Assembly: GCF_001655615.1 (NCBI RefSeq)
Contig: NZ_CP011567.1
Span: 2,055,001 to 2,119,000, forward strand
Direction of reading: 5' to 3'
Source: Pseudomonas sp. GR 6-02
GTDB lineage: Bacteria > Pseudomonadota > Gammaproteobacteria > Pseudomonadales > Pseudomonadaceae
DNA: 64,000 nucleotides
Every line of letters begins with the position of its first letter. Position 1 is the first letter of the stretch. Shown here in pieces: positions 37,404-47,185 of this stretch. A program made the position numbers and the translations under genes. The notes beneath the pieces were generated by a model. It had not been told where the DNA came from. It searched no databases and saw only the letters and a program-made list of their open reading frames with translations.

Positions 37404-38216
37404 ATGACTAAGACCAAGGGCAACAAGGATTGGGTCAAGCGCTCGGCGCAGCCGTTGAAGATGGAGCGCATCGAAGCCTTTTTTGGCGGCCATGGCTTTA
37501 CGCCGCATCGCCACGATACTTACGCCATCGGGCGAACGCTGTCGGGTGTACAAAGTTTCCAGTACCGCAAATCCCAGCGCCACAGCCTGCCCGGTAAAAC
37601 CATCGTCTTGCACCCGGACGAGGTGCATGACGGTGAGGCCGGTACCGAAGCGGGTTTTCATTACCGGATGATCTACATCGAACCTGCCCTGATTCAGCAG
37701 GTGCTGGGCGGCAAGCCGTTGCCATTTATCGAGGGTGGCTTATCGAGCGACCCACGGCTGGGTGCCGCAACCCAGGTACTGCTGCAAAACCTCGACGCTT
37801 GCATCGAACCCCTGGAAGAAGACGATGCCATTTACGATCTCGCGCAGGCGCTGGATACGCTCTCTGGTCAGCGTGGGCGGCGCAAGTCATTTGATTTTGC
37901 AGCGGCCGAGCGCGCGCGTGCGCTGATTCATGACTCGCTGGATCGAGTCATTACCCTGGATGAGTTATCCCAGGCGAGTGGTCGAGACCGGTGGAGCCTG
38001 AGCCGTGATTTTCGGGCGCTGTACGGCACAAGCCCCTATCGGTACATGACCCAGCGCCGGCTCGACCTGGCAAGAGCATTGATGATTGGGGGCCACTCGA
38101 TGGCAGAGGCGGCCGTATGCGCAGGTTTTTTCGACCAAAGTCACATGACGCGTCAATTCGTCCAGACCTACGGCGTCTCCCCCGGCCGGTGGCTGAAGAG
38201 GTTGGGCCTTGATTGA
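37404..38216 (+). CDS. AraC-family transcriptional regulator
   Basis: This 270-residue protein has an N-terminal cupin-type AraC binding domain (HGFTPHRHDTYAIGRTLSG). The C-terminal double helix-turn-helix (LDELSQASGRDRWSLSRDFR and AAVCAGFFDQSHMTRQFVQ) ends with GVSPGRW. The ATG at 37404 is chosen; the frame from 37257 adds 49 residues with no domain. The neighbouring cupin gene may be a target but this is only position-based. Confidence 0.88.
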   Translation: MTKTKGNKDWVKRSAQPLKMERIEAFFGGHGFTPHRHDTYAIGRTLSGVQSFQYRKSQRHSLPGKTIVLHPDEVHDGEAGTEAGFHYRMIYIEPALIQQVLGGKPLPFIEGGLSSDPRLGAATQVLLQNLDACIEPLEEDDAIYDLAQALDTLSGQRGRRKSFDFAAAERARALIHDSLDRVITLDELSQASGRDRWSLSRDFRALYGTSPYRYMTQRRLDLARALMIGGHSMAEAAVCAGFFDQSHMTRQFVQTYGVSPGRWLKRLGLD

Positions 38217-38312
38217 GCAGGGTCCCGGCCAACTTGCACAATCATGCAATACGCAGCGTTAGGTCATCCCTAGAGTCAGGGCTCGATATCTTGTCCAATG
38301 AGGGTGACTTAA

Positions 38313-38687
38313 ATGAATTCCCAGGCCTGCACCGCGATTAACTTTGCCGAAAAATATGCCTTGTTCAGCGAGCAATGGGCGCCAAAGGTGATTGCCGAAA
38401 TGAACGACTATCAGTTCAAGGTGGTGAAAATCGAAGGCGACTTTGTCTGGCATTCCCATGCCGATACCGATGAAGCCTTCATCGTCCTTGAAGGCGAGCT
38501 TCGCATCGATCTTCGGGAGCGGGCCGTCGTGGTTGGGCGGGGAGAAATGTACGTTGTCCCCAAGGGCGTCGAACACAAGCCTTATGCAGAACGCGAGGTG
38601 AAACTGTTGCTGATCGAGCCGCGAGGTGTGCTGAATACCGGTGATCAAGCCGGGGAAAGAACCGCAATGAATGATGTGTGGATCTAG
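38313..38687 (+). CDS. Single-domain cupin
   Basis: This 124-residue protein has both cupin motifs: WHSHADTDEAFIVLEGELRI and VPKGVEHKPYAEREVKL, which supply His and Glu metal ligands. Small cupins of this type are usually metal-binding or sugar/polyol-related and have no set role. It is downstream of the AraC-type gene by 96 bp on the same strand. Confidence 0.85.
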   Translation: MNSQACTAINFAEKYALFSEQWAPKVIAEMNDYQFKVVKIEGDFVWHSHADTDEAFIVLEGELRIDLRERAVVVGRGEMYVVPKGVEHKPYAEREVKLLLIEPRGVLNTGDQAGERTAMNDVWI

Positions 38688-38857
38688 ACGTTTTGGTGGT
38701 TTTTGCCGGCCTTTTCGTTGAAACGATTCGATGGAGGCCGGCAAAATGCCTCTCGTCGGGAGATAAAGCAGCTATTGCGCGCTTTTCAGCTATTCTTGCG
38801 GCATCTGGAGGGTGCCATTACGTGCTGGCACACGATGCGCAGGGAAGGGAAAGACAA

Positions 38858-39679
38858 ATGGATGATGTGCATTGCGTGCAAGTTATCGCTGTGACTGGCG
38901 GTAAAGGGGGCGTGGGCAAGACAACGGTAGCGGTTAACCTCTCGTTGGCGTTGGCAAAAATGGGGCGGCGCGTCGTATTGCTGGATGCCGATCTTGGCCT
39001 GGCGAATATCGATATTCTGCTGGGGCTGACTCCGCGCTACACACTGGCCGATGTTCTCGAAGGGCGTTGCGAGCTGTCCGAGGCACTCATGCCTGGGCCT
39101 GGAGGCATTCGTGTGGCCCCGGCCTCTTCTGGTTTGCAGAACATGACTCATCTGGAGCCTGCGCAATACCGCGCGCTGATCCAGGCCTTTAGCGATATCG
39201 GCGACAAACTGGATGTGCTGATCATCGATACGGCCGCCGGTATCGGTGGTTCAGTGATCAACTTCATCCGCGCGTCTCAGGAAGTGCTGGTGGTGGTGTG
39301 CGATGAACCCACCTCGATCAGCGGCGCCTACGGGCTGATCAAGTTGCTCAACCTGAACTACGGTCTGCAGCGTTTTCGCGTGCTGGCCAACATGACGGGC
39401 AGTCCGGCGGAAGGCCGCAATCTGTTTGCCAAGCTGGAAAAGATTACCGAAATGTTCCTGGATGTCTCGCTGCAATACGTCGGCGCGGTGCCGAACGACG
39501 AAAGTGCGCACAAAGCCGTGCAGAAGGGACGCGCAGTGTTTGAAGCCTTCCCTCGTTCCAAGTGCGCTCAAGCTTTCCAGGCCCTTGCTCACAACGTCGA
39601 CAGCTGGCCATTGCCGACTCATCCGAGAGGGCACGTGGAGTTCTTCGTTGAGCAACTCGTGCATAATTCCGGCAGGTGA
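38858..39679 (+). CDS. MinD/ParA-family ATPase, FleN-like orphan
   Basis: This 273-residue deviant Walker A ATPase has GGKGGVGKTTVAVNL at residues 14-28 (Lys16 and Lys21), DADLGLANIDILLG and IIDTAAGIG. The fit is best to FleN/FlhG, which limits flagellar number, but no flagellar gene is adjacent and the length is close to the FleN usual size. It is therefore likely a paralogue with another positioning role. The ATG at 38858 is preferred; the frame from 38678 overlaps the cupin gene. Confidence 0.8.
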   Translation: MDDVHCVQVIAVTGGKGGVGKTTVAVNLSLALAKMGRRVVLLDADLGLANIDILLGLTPRYTLADVLEGRCELSEALMPGPGGIRVAPASSGLQNMTHLEPAQYRALIQAFSDIGDKLDVLIIDTAAGIGGSVINFIRASQEVLVVVCDEPTSISGAYGLIKLLNLNYGLQRFRVLANMTGSPAEGRNLFAKLEKITEMFLDVSLQYVGAVPNDESAHKAVQKGRAVFEAFPRSKCAQAFQALAHNVDSWPLPTHPRGHVEFFVEQLVHNSGR

Positions 39680-39727
39680 GGCTGTCGACGGCGGCAGCCC
39701 ATCGTTAGCTCAGCCGCGAAACGTGTT

Positions 39728-40213
39728 TCACAGCTTGTAGCCAATCTGCCGCAACAAATTCTTGCGCCACAGGATGTCTTCGTCGCCTTCAATGCCTTCG
39801 GCACAGAAGCCATCCACGACGCCCAGGATCGCGCGTCCCTGCTCCGTCTCGGCAAGAATCACTTCGGTTGGATTGGCTGTTGCACAAAAAATGCGGCACA
39901 CCTCTGGCACCATTTTGACGGCGTTCAACACGTTCAGCGGATAGAAACCGTCGCCGAGGAAAATGATGAAGCTATGGCCGGCGGCGATGGCTTGCGCGTT
40001 TTTCTGCGCAAGCTCGATCATGGCGGTATTGGTGCCAGACCATCGCACCAGGCATTTGCCGGAGGCTTCACAAAAAGCCACGCCAAACTGGATACCTGGC
40101 ACGGCGTTTATCAACGCTTCGTGGAGGTCTTCAACGGACTTGATGAAGTGCGTCTGACCAAAGATGAAATTCGTCGCTTCCGGTTTGTCGATTTTCAACG
40201 TGATGAGTTGCAT
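39728..40213 (-). CDS. Adenosine-specific kinase family protein (PF04008 type)
   Basis: This 161-residue protein shows the typical blocks of the archaeal/bacterial adenosine-specific kinase family: GQTHFIKSVEDLHEAL, GIQFGVAFCEASGKCLVRW, AAGHSFIIFL, NVLNAVKMVPEVCRIFCATA and AETEQGRAILGVVDG. The family includes a structurally known adenosine-binding protein, but the enzymatic role is unproven. It is a stand-alone gene facing the MinD-like gene. The gene is close to full family length. Confidence 0.85.
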   Translation of the reverse strand: MQLITLKIDKPEATNFIFGQTHFIKSVEDLHEALINAVPGIQFGVAFCEASGKCLVRWSGTNTAMIELAQKNAQAIAAGHSFIIFLGDGFYPLNVLNAVKMVPEVCRIFCATANPTEVILAETEQGRAILGVVDGFCAEGIEGDEDILWRKNLLRQIGYKL

Positions 40214-40329
40214 CTCAAACGCCTCCTGTCACGATGTCGCGGACCGGCATCGGGCCTCTATTCAAGCCGGGACGATCTCCTGCTCCTCTGGCTGTGTCTC
40301 CGGGTGGATGCGAACATCACCCAGTCTCC

Positions 40330-40500
40330 TCAAGGGATGCCCAGTTTCCAGCTGAACTTCTCGAAATCCCGGGCACTGATTTCGTGCTCGATCTGCAACC
40401 GCACGATCATGCGATTCCATTTGGTCAGTAACTTGAGCCGGCTCCTGATTGCAGTCCTTTGCAGAGGAATACAGATGAATATTAGCTCCAATTTGACCAC
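40330..40500 (-). CDS. Possible small basic protein, 56 residues
   Basis: A GTG at 40500 opens a 56-codon frame with a hydrophobic start (LELIFICIPLQ), a basic middle (RSRLKLLTKWNRMIVRLQ) and a polar end (EHEISARDFEKFSWKLGIP). The composition is protein-like, but there is no clear ribosome site and no family was recognised. It could be the tail of a lost gene. It is the only content seen in the 40214-40542 gap. Confidence 0.25.
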   Translation of the reverse strand: MVKLELIFICIPLQRTAIRSRLKLLTKWNRMIVRLQIEHEISARDFEKFSWKLGIP

Positions 40501-40542
40501 CAGCCAGGGCGCCAGGATTCAGTCTGTGGCTGTCGTCGTACC

Positions 40543-41106
40543 TTAACGCGGTTTCATACGATAGGCCGTCGCGCTCCAGTACTGGTTACCATTGCTGGTA
40601 TGGCGAATCCATCCGGTAGCCTCCAGGTGCTTGGCAATCATTCGATTCATTATTCCATGACCGAGCAGTAAAACAGGCCCTTCGTCGGCAAGGGATTGAA
40701 GCCGTTGAGCTGCCGTATTGGCGCGCATTCTGGCCTTACTGGCTGACTCGACCTTCCCCGAGAAACCGCACAACCATAAAACACGAAGAATAAATGCCCA
40801 CGTAAACGGTGAAAGGCGCGGCAGTGTCCATCGTCCATGGGGCAGTTGCGCTTCGCAGAACATATCATCGACAACGCTGGCTTGAAGGCCTAGCGCTCGA
40901 ACCGACGTCAGCGCCCGGGGCGCACTGCTCGACACGATCATTCTGGCGGTACGCGCCAGCGCCACACTCGATTGCGGGGCGGGTTGGTCGATGATTTCTG
41001 ACAGGTCGTATTGCTCGATCCAGCGTTTCATATCGCGCGCTGAAACTTTGTCTTGCACGGCCAGATCTGGCTGGCCATGACGCATCAAGATAATTTCCTT
41101 TTCCAC
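40543..41106 (-). CDS. Histidine phosphatase superfamily protein
   Basis: This 187-residue protein begins MEKEIILMRHGQ with the catalytic RHG at residues 9-11 and has the second histidine in LLLGHGIMNRMIAK. The central part contains a hydrophobic stretch (FTWAFILRVLWLCGF) that may touch the membrane. Superfamily members are phosphoglycerate mutase-like phosphatases; the substrate is unknown. Confidence 0.85.
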   Translation of the reverse strand: MEKEIILMRHGQPDLAVQDKVSARDMKRWIEQYDLSEIIDQPAPQSSVALARTARMIVSSSAPRALTSVRALGLQASVVDDMFCEAQLPHGRWTLPRLSPFTWAFILRVLWLCGFSGKVESASKARMRANTAAQRLQSLADEGPVLLLGHGIMNRMIAKHLEATGWIRHTSNGNQYWSATAYRMKPR

Positions 41107-41270
41107 TGTTGCTACGTCCTTGTTTTGCTATTCCGTGAGTGGTTGCACTCATCGGAGATTTGAAGGCAAACGCCCCGTTGTGGGTCAAACTGCAGCGGCT
41201 GCGTTGTAGTTCTGTCAGCGATACTCCAGAGGCAGGCGAGCGACAATCATTATGAAGAGGGATAACCACC

Positions 41271-41672
41271 ATGAGCAAGGAGACGGCCGGTTCAAAGGAC
41301 ACTGAGGGGCAAGGCTCTGCCTCTGCGCTGATCGAGGCGAAAATCAAGGCACTGGATGATTGGCGGGGCGAGACGCTCGCTCGGGTTCGAGCGCTCATCA
41401 AACAGGCCGACCCCGATGTGGTCGAGGAGTTGAAGTGGCGGGGCGTTCCGGTGTGGTCCCATGCCGGCATCATCTGCACCGGCGAGACGTACAAGAATGC
41501 CGTGAAGATGACGTTCGCCAAGGGCGCCTCGCTGGAAGACCCTTCAGGACTGTTCAACGCCAGCCTCGATGGCAACACCCGGCGTGCCATCGATATTCAT
41601 GAGGGCGACCGGATTGATGAAACAGCCTTGAAGGCGCTGATCCGCGCCGCCGTGGCACTCAATCTGTCGTAG
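41271..41672 (+). CDS. DUF1801-domain protein
   Basis: This 133-residue protein matches the DUF1801 type: LDDWRGETLARVRALIKQADP, VEELKWRGVPVWSHAG and ICTGETYKNAVKMTF followed by a C-terminal helix. No enzymatic function is known for the domain. It converges with a LysR gene 6 bp after its end. Confidence 0.85.
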   Translation: MSKETAGSKDTEGQGSASALIEAKIKALDDWRGETLARVRALIKQADPDVVEELKWRGVPVWSHAGIICTGETYKNAVKMTFAKGASLEDPSGLFNASLDGNTRRAIDIHEGDRIDETALKALIRAAVALNLS

Positions 41673-41678
41673 CGCCGT

Positions 41679-42602
41679 TCAGTCGAGCACAGATTCCGGT
41701 TCATCCAAGTGATCGATGTGCTTGAAACGCTCGACCAGAAAATCGATCAGGCTGCGCACTCGCGCCGACAGGTGCAACTGTTGCGGGTAGATGGCATAGA
41801 CATCGGCGCGGGTCGGTGTCTGGTCCTCCAGCACCAGGCGCAAACGGCCACTGCGCACGTAGCGGGCGATGTCCCATTCGGCCCGCAGCAGAATCCCATG
41901 ACCTTCCAGCGCCCAATTGAGGGCCACTTCACCGTCGTTGCAGCCTAACGCGCCACGCACTTTGACGTTTTGCGTGCGCCCGCCGTTGGTAAAGCTCCAT
42001 ACGCCGTAGGGCGTTTCGTTTTGCCGCAGGAAGATGCAGTTGTGTTGCTGTAAATCCGCCAGGCGTTGCGGCACGCCATGCTTTTCCAGGTACAGCGGCG
42101 AGGCGCAGAGCAGGCGGCGATTGGAGGCAATCTTGCGCGCATGAAAGGCCGCATCCGGCAGCGTGCCAAAACGAATGCCCAGGTCAAACCCGTGAGTTGC
42201 CAGGTCGAGCGGGTGATCGCTGATTTCCAGTTGTATTTCCACCTCCGGGTATTGCGCGAAGAACGCGCCCAATGCCGGGCCGATGTAGCGACGACCGAAA
42301 CCCAAAGACGCGTTGACGCGAATCAGGCCTTTCGGCGTTGCCCGGCTGCTGCTGATGAGCTGCTCGACCTCATCGATCTGCGTCAGGATGCGCGCGGCAT
42401 GGGAAAAATACAGTTCACCTTCCGAGGTCAGGCTCATCGAGCGCGTGGTGCGGTTGACCAGGCGGATGCCCAGCCGTGCTTCCAGCGCGGTCAGGCGTTT
42501 GCTCACCGCCGGCGGGGTCACGCCCAGCTCTCGCGCCGTCGCGGCGAGGCTGCCTTTGTTGGCCAGCAGGTAGAAAAATGACAAATCCAGGGTCTGGCTC
42601 AT
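41679..42602 (-). CDS. LysR-family regulator, probable regulator of ttuC/dctA
   Basis: This 307-residue protein has an N-terminal winged helix (LSFFYLLANKGSLAATARELG, read here as LSFFYLLANKGSLAATAREL) and the effector domain from about residue 90. It is divergent from the tartrate dehydrogenase gene with a 134-bp gap, and dctA follows, so it probably senses tartrate or malate. The gap contains repeated AACTCA-like segments near 42606-42650 that could be its binding sites. Confidence 0.9.
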   Translation of the reverse strand: MSQTLDLSFFYLLANKGSLAATARELGVTPPAVSKRLTALEARLGIRLVNRTTRSMSLTSEGELYFSHAARILTQIDEVEQLISSSRATPKGLIRVNASLGFGRRYIGPALGAFFAQYPEVEIQLEISDHPLDLATHGFDLGIRFGTLPDAAFHARKIASNRRLLCASPLYLEKHGVPQRLADLQQHNCIFLRQNETPYGVWSFTNGGRTQNVKVRGALGCNDGEVALNWALEGHGILLRAEWDIARYVRSGRLRLVLEDQTPTRADVYAIYPQQLHLSARVRSLIDFLVERFKHIDHLDEPESVLD

Positions 42603-42736
42603 TGGTAACTCAAATTCATCTATGTAGTGATTTGGAGTAACTCACGCTCATTTGCTCACTACATATACTCCGCTCACACCCTGCTTGAACACCCCCGTTC
42701 GACAGGCACAACAAGAACGTAACGAGAGTGGAGTTG

Positions 42737-43795
42737 ATGATGAACGCATACAAAATTGCTGCGGTTCCAGGTGATGGCATCGGCGTGGAAGTGATCGCAG
42801 CGGGCGTCGAAGTGCTGCAAGCCTTGTCGAAAAAGTCCGGCTTCGAACTGGCCTTCAAACACTTCGACTGGAACTCGGATAACTACCTGAAAAACGGCTA
42901 CTACATCCCTGAAGGTGGCCTGGAAGAACTGAAAACCTTCGATGCGATTTTCTTCGGCGCGGTCGGTGCGCTCAATGTGCCGGATCACATTTCCCTGTGG
43001 GGCCTGCGCCTGCCGATCTGCCAGGGCTTCGACCAGTACGCCAACGTGCGTCCGGCCCGCGTCCTGCCAGGGGTGAAAAGCCCGCTGCATAACGGTGATC
43101 AGATCGACTGGGTGGTGGTGCGTGAAAACTCCGAGGGCGAATACTCCGGCAACGGCGGTCGCGTGCACCGGGGCCTGCCGGAAGAAGTCGCCACCGAAGT
43201 GTCGGTGTTCACCCGTGCCGGGGTCGAGCGCATTCACCGTTTTGCTTTCGAACTGGCGCGCAGCCGTCCGCGCAAGCACCTGACCATGGTCACCAAATCC
43301 AACGCCCAGCGTCACGGCATGGTGTTGTGGGACGAGATCTTCTACGAAGTCGCCAAGGACTTTGCGGACGTGAAGATCGACAAGGAACTGGTCGACGCCG
43401 TAACCACGCGCATGGTGCTCAAACCGTCGACGCTGGACGTAATCGTCGCCACCAACCTGCACGCTGACATCCTGTCCGATCTGGCCGCCGCATTGTCCGG
43501 CAGCCTGGGCATCGCGCCGACTGCCAATCTCAACCCGTCACGCAAATTCCCCTCGATGTTCGAACCGATCCACGGCTCGGCCTTCGACATCACCGGCAAA
43601 GGCGTGGCCAACCCGATCGCCACATTCTGGACCGCGGCAATGATGCTCGAGCACCTGGGCGAAGCGGCCGCGGCGAAACAGCTGATGTCGGCCATCGAAG
43701 CCGTGACCGAAAGCGGTTTGCATACCCCGGATCTGGGCGGCACGGCCACCACCCGGCAGATCACCGATGCAGTCATTGCGTTGATCAACCGCTGA
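42737..43795 (+). CDS. ttuC: Tartrate dehydrogenase/decarboxylase or D-malate dehydrogenase
   Basis: This enzyme of about 352 residues belongs to the isopropylmalate dehydrogenase-like family. It has [12 protein letters not shown] at the start, the [12 protein letters not shown] segment and [21 protein letters not shown], typical of TtuC. It oxidises tartrate (to oxaloglycolate or glycerate) or D-malate with NAD+. ATG 42737 or 42740 has GAGAGTGGAG upstream. It precedes dctA by 107 bp, forming a catabolic and uptake pair under the divergent LysR. Confidence 0.92.
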   Translation: MMNAYKIAAVPGDGIGVEVIAAGVEVLQALSKKSGFELAFKHFDWNSDNYLKNGYYIPEGGLEELKTFDAIFFGAVGALNVPDHISLWGLRLPICQGFDQYANVRPARVLPGVKSPLHNGDQIDWVVVRENSEGEYSGNGGRVHRGLPEEVATEVSVFTRAGVERIHRFAFELARSRPRKHLTMVTKSNAQRHGMVLWDEIFYEVAKDFADVKIDKELVDAVTTRMVLKPSTLDVIVATNLHADILSDLAAALSGSLGIAPTANLNPSRKFPSMFEPIHGSAFDITGKGVANPIATFWTAAMMLEHLGEAAAAKQLMSAIEAVTESGLHTPDLGGTATTRQITDAVIALINR

Positions 43796-43902
43796 TATTT
43801 CCCACCGATTCAAAGTCGTACTGCGGCACAGCGCCAAGGGGCAGATCGCTGAATCTGACCCTTTGGCATTTCCTGACAACAATAAAAAATCAGGGCCCTG
43901 TC

Positions 43903-45279
43903 ATGAAAAGAATATTTGGCAAACTCTACGTACAAGTGCTCATCGCGGTCATCCTCGGTGCCATTGTCGGGGTGTTCATTCCCGAGACTGGAGCTGCGCT
44001 CAAACCCTTGGGTGACGCGTTCATCAAACTGATCAAAATGCTGCTTGCCCCGGTGATTTTCCTCACGGTGGTGACGGGCATTGCGCGCATGGAGAACATG
44101 AAAGAGTTGGGGCGTGTCGGCTTCCGGGCGCTGCTCTATTTCGAAGTGGTCTCCACACTGGCGCTGGTGGTCGGCCTGGTCGTGGTCGATGTGTTCAAAC
44201 CCGGCGCAGGCATGAACATCGATGTCGCCTCGCTGGATACGTCCAGTCTGGCGACCTACACCACGGCGGTGAAACATGCGTCGTTCATGGACTTTGTGAT
44301 GAACATCATCCCCGACACCATCGTGGATGCCTTCGCCAAAGGCAACGTCCTGCAAATCCTGCTGTTCTCCATTCTGCTGGGTGTTGCCCTGGCGCATGTC
44401 GGGCCGCGCGCAAAAGTGTTCGTCGACACGCTGGATAGCCTGATGCAAGGGATGTTTCGCATCGTCAACATGGTCATGCGTCTGGCCCCCATCGGTGCCT
44501 TCGGGGCGATTGCCTTTACCATCGGCAAGTACGGCTTCGGTTCGCTGTTCTCCCTCGGCAAACTGATGGCGTGCGTGTACCTGACCTGCGCGGTGTTCGT
44601 GATCTTCGTGCTCGGGCCGATCTGCCGTTACAGCGGTTTCAGCCTGTGGAAATTTCTGAAGTTCATCAAGGAAGAACTGTTCACCGTACTGGGCACCAGC
44701 TCTTCGGAATCGGTGCTGCCGCAGATGATTTCCAAGATGGAAAAGGCCGGCGTTTCCAAACCCGTCGCCGGGATGATCATTCCCTCGGGCTTGACCTTCA
44801 ACCCGGACGGCCAGGCGATCTACTACACCATCGCCGCGATCTTCATTGCCCAGGCGACCAACACGCCGCTGACCCTCATGGACCAGTTGATCGTGCTGGC
44901 GGTGCTGATGTTCACCTCCAAAGGCTCGGCGGGGGTGACCGGTTCGGGGTTCATCATCCTGGCGGCGACGCTGTCCTCCCTCGGCACCATTCCGGTGGCG
45001 GGCATGGTGCTGTTGCTGGGCGTCGATCGGTTCATGTCGGAAGCACGCGCGATCACCAACACCATCGGCAACGGCGTCGGCACCATGGCCATTGCCAAAT
45101 GGGTCGGCGCGTTGGATACGGTGAAGATGAACAAGGCGCTGAACGGGGAGGGCGCGGAGGCAAAGCCCGAGATGGCTCAGGCGGACACTGTTGCTGTTGC
45201 GGCATCGACGCCAACCAGCGCGATGGCCTCATCGCGAGCAGGCGCGCTCCCACAAGGGGTGTATGTCGAGTCCAAGTAG
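43903..45279 (+). CDS. dctA: C4-dicarboxylate:proton/sodium symporter
   Basis: This 458-residue carrier is a DAACS-family protein with eight helices and two re-entrant loops. [31 protein letters not shown] and the [16 protein letters not shown] segment are family hallmarks. The last 20 or so residues after [16 protein letters not shown] are unusual: the DNA from 45231 onward is a REP sequence read in frame (SRAGALPQG), so the tail has been replaced or extended by a mobile repeat. It is expected to import succinate, malate or tartrate. Confidence 0.92.
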   Translation: MKRIFGKLYVQVLIAVILGAIVGVFIPETGAALKPLGDAFIKLIKMLLAPVIFLTVVTGIARMENMKELGRVGFRALLYFEVVSTLALVVGLVVVDVFKPGAGMNIDVASLDTSSLATYTTAVKHASFMDFVMNIIPDTIVDAFAKGNVLQILLFSILLGVALAHVGPRAKVFVDTLDSLMQGMFRIVNMVMRLAPIGAFGAIAFTIGKYGFGSLFSLGKLMACVYLTCAVFVIFVLGPICRYSGFSLWKFLKFIKEELFTVLGTSSSESVLPQMISKMEKAGVSKPVAGMIIPSGLTFNPDGQAIYYTIAAIFIAQATNTPLTLMDQLIVLAVLMFTSKGSAGVTGSGFIILAATLSSLGTIPVAGMVLLLGVDRFMSEARAITNTIGNGVGTMAIAKWVGALDTVKMNKALNGEGAEAKPEMAQADTVAVAASTPTSAMASSRAGALPQGVYVESK

Positions 45280-45321
45280 CCGGGACCATGCAGCTCAAAA
45301 AATGTGGGAGCGGGCTTGATC
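45231..45321. repeat. REPIN overlapping the dctA 3' end
   Basis: Left arm 45231-45257 (ATCGCGAGCAGGCGCGCTCCCACAAGG, inverted) and right arm TGTGGGAGCGGGCTTGATC (45303-45321) are two REP cores in opposite orientation about 50 bp apart. The dctA stop codon (45277-45279) lies inside the element. Confidence 0.75.
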
Positions 45322-45427
45322 AGAGGGGCGGTTGGGCAACCAGGCCTTCTTCCCCTCGACCGGTGCAACCGTGCCTTTGGCCTCGCGGAAACATTCGCTC
45401 CTGATCGAGGCGGTGTAAAAAACTGCG

Positions 45428-45895
45428 TCAAGGTGCAGCGTTCGGACGAACATAGTAATTGTCGAACTCGCCGCTTTCGACGAATTGGAAGCCATGACGG
45501 ATGTAAAACCGATTCGAAGCGCTCTCTTTGAGCGCGCCCACCCTGACAGGGAGCGCGGCGGCATCCGCTTCTTTGAAAATCTGTTCGAGGACAGCAGAAC
45601 CTACACCTGTTCCCTGAGCATTCGGTCGCACATACAAGTGGTCAAGTAGCAGTTCGTTCAGCTGAGGCTTGACCACAATAAAACCGACTCGCTCACCGGC
45701 CAGCTCAATGTGACGCGTGTTGCGACAATCAAAACCGTTGATAAAACGCTCACGTGCACGTATCGGATCAAATCGCCCAATCCGTTCAAGACTTTCGCGC
45801 ATGGCCTCAATTCGAATGGCCACAAGATTGTCCAGGTCGGCGGGGTGAGCCGGAACCAACATTACTGGAGGACTTTCAACAGGTATGACGGACAT
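45428..45895 (-). CDS. GNAT-family N-acetyltransferase
   Basis: This protein of about 155 residues has the GNAT core DHLYVRPNAQGTGVGSAVLEQ and the late segment ASNRFYIRHGFQFVESGEF. The substrate is unknown. The ATG at 45895 is used; GTG 45916 is an in-frame alternative. It is bordered by the REPIN on its downstream side. Confidence 0.88.
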   Translation of the reverse strand: MSVIPVESPPVMLVPAHPADLDNLVAIRIEAMRESLERIGRFDPIRARERFINGFDCRNTRHIELAGERVGFIVVKPQLNELLLDHLYVRPNAQGTGVGSAVLEQIFKEADAAALPVRVGALKESASNRFYIRHGFQFVESGEFDNYYVRPNAAP

Positions 45896-46080
45896 CGTTT
45901 GCACTCTAATCATCACGGGGAGCCAGCGCCAGTACGATGGATTTCATTCTGGCCCTTCTGCAGCGGCGCTAATGGAGCAAAGAGAGTTATAGATTAGCTT
46001 CAAGGCTTCGATGTGGGCGCCAGTCATGATGAAATAGCCACCCGCTTTTGCTGTCAGCCGCACCTGATTTGGAGCCGAAC

Positions 46081-46470
46081 ATGAAAAACGCCGTCGTACT
46101 CACCTTGGCCTTGATGCTCAACATGGGGTTGTTCAGTACGCAAGCAGCAGCGGCTGGCGATGCCGAGGCGGGCGAGAAACTGTTCAAGCGAGTCTGTGGC
46201 GGCTGCCACCAGGTAGGGAGTTCGGCGCGAGGTTTTTTTGGTCCGCAACTCAATGCGATTTTCGGGCGCCCTGCGGGCAGCACGGCGGACTACCAGTACT
46301 CAGACGCGATGAAATCATCAGGCGTCGTCTGGACCCGCGAAACTCTCACCGCCTACATCGAAGCGCCAAAAACAGTGGTCCCCGGCACCCGCATGATTTT
46401 CTGGGGCCTCAGCGATCCGGAAAAGATCGAAAACCTGTTGGCCTATCTGCAGACGTTTCAGCCGCAATGA
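46081..46470 (+). CDS. Exported class I cytochrome c
   Basis: This 129-residue protein has a signal peptide (LTLALMLNMGLFSTQAAAA). The heme site CGGCHQVG is near residues 40-47, and a likely Met heme ligand is in PGTRMIFWG. It resembles the soluble c2/c550 type and would carry electrons in the periplasm. The ATG at 46081 follows GGAGCC. It stands alone between the GNAT gene and a lipoprotein gene, with no partner enzyme beside it. Confidence 0.9.
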   Translation: MKNAVVLTLALMLNMGLFSTQAAAAGDAEAGEKLFKRVCGGCHQVGSSARGFFGPQLNAIFGRPAGSTADYQYSDAMKSSGVVWTRETLTAYIEAPKTVVPGTRMIFWGLSDPEKIENLLAYLQTFQPQ

Positions 46471-46587
46471 TCGGAGCCTTATCGATCCGCTTTTTTCAGT
46501 GCTGAGTGATATCAATGGGCCACTTCATCCGTTAGAGTATGCGCCGCCCGAGAGATGGATCCCGGGTATTTCTAATGGAGTGACACA

Positions 46588-46923
46588 GTGAATTACCTCA
46601 GCAAAGCGGTTGCCGTAGCCCTGTTTGGCCTGGTTCTGGCGGGTTGCACCGGCACCCCGATGAAGACCCAGCAATACGACAGCAGCCAGTACACCGTTGT
46701 CGGCCACAGTGAAGCGACCGCCACTGGCCTGCTGCTGTTCGGCGTCATCCCGATCCAGCAGAACAACCGCTTCATCCGCGCTCAGGATGCGGCGATCAAA
46801 GCCAAGGGCGGCGATGCCATGATCAACACCCAAGTGCAGGAAAACTGGTTCTGGGCTTGGGTCCTGACCGGCTACACCACCAAAATCTCCGGTGATGTGG
46901 TCAAGCTGAAAACCGTTCAGTAA
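46588..46923 (+). CDS. Small lipoprotein of unknown function
   Basis: This 111-residue protein has a lipobox LVLAGC (Cys near residue 20). The mature part has a Gly-Leu-Leu-Leu-Phe-Gly-Val segment followed by AQDAAIKAKGGDAMINTQ, as in TRL-like or related small lipoproteins. GAGTGACAC precedes the ATG. No partner gene is seen; it is probably anchored in the outer membrane. Confidence 0.8.
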   Translation: MNYLSKAVAVALFGLVLAGCTGTPMKTQQYDSSQYTVVGHSEATATGLLLFGVIPIQQNNRFIRAQDAAIKAKGGDAMINTQVQENWFWAWVLTGYTTKISGDVVKLKTVQ

Positions 46924-46965
46924 GTGCAGTGCGCCTTCAGTCATTTCAGCTGCGGCGCACTCCTT

Positions 46966-47110
46966 GTAGCAGCTGCCGAGCTCGCGAGGCTGCGTTCGGC
47001 TGCGAAGCAGTCGTGAATCCGACTGACGCGGTCTGCCTGATGCACCGCAAGTTCTGATCTTACGACTGCTGTGCAGCCGAACGCAGCCTCGCGAGCTCGG
47101 CAGCTGCTAC
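46966..47110. repeat. 145-bp palindromic repeat, copy 1
   Basis: The outer 37 bp (46966-47002) are a perfect inverted match to 47074-47110, and pairing continues with few mismatches to about 47018 and 47058. The loop holds GCGGTCTGCCTGATGCA. The same element lies inverted at 57477-57620. It has the form of a REPIN-like non-autonomous element of pseudomonads. Confidence 0.8.
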
Positions 47111-47185
47111 AGATCGCATTACGGCTTAGGACATCGACCGGGGTGAGGCACTCCAGATGCCATCACCCGGCTCATTGATCGAACC

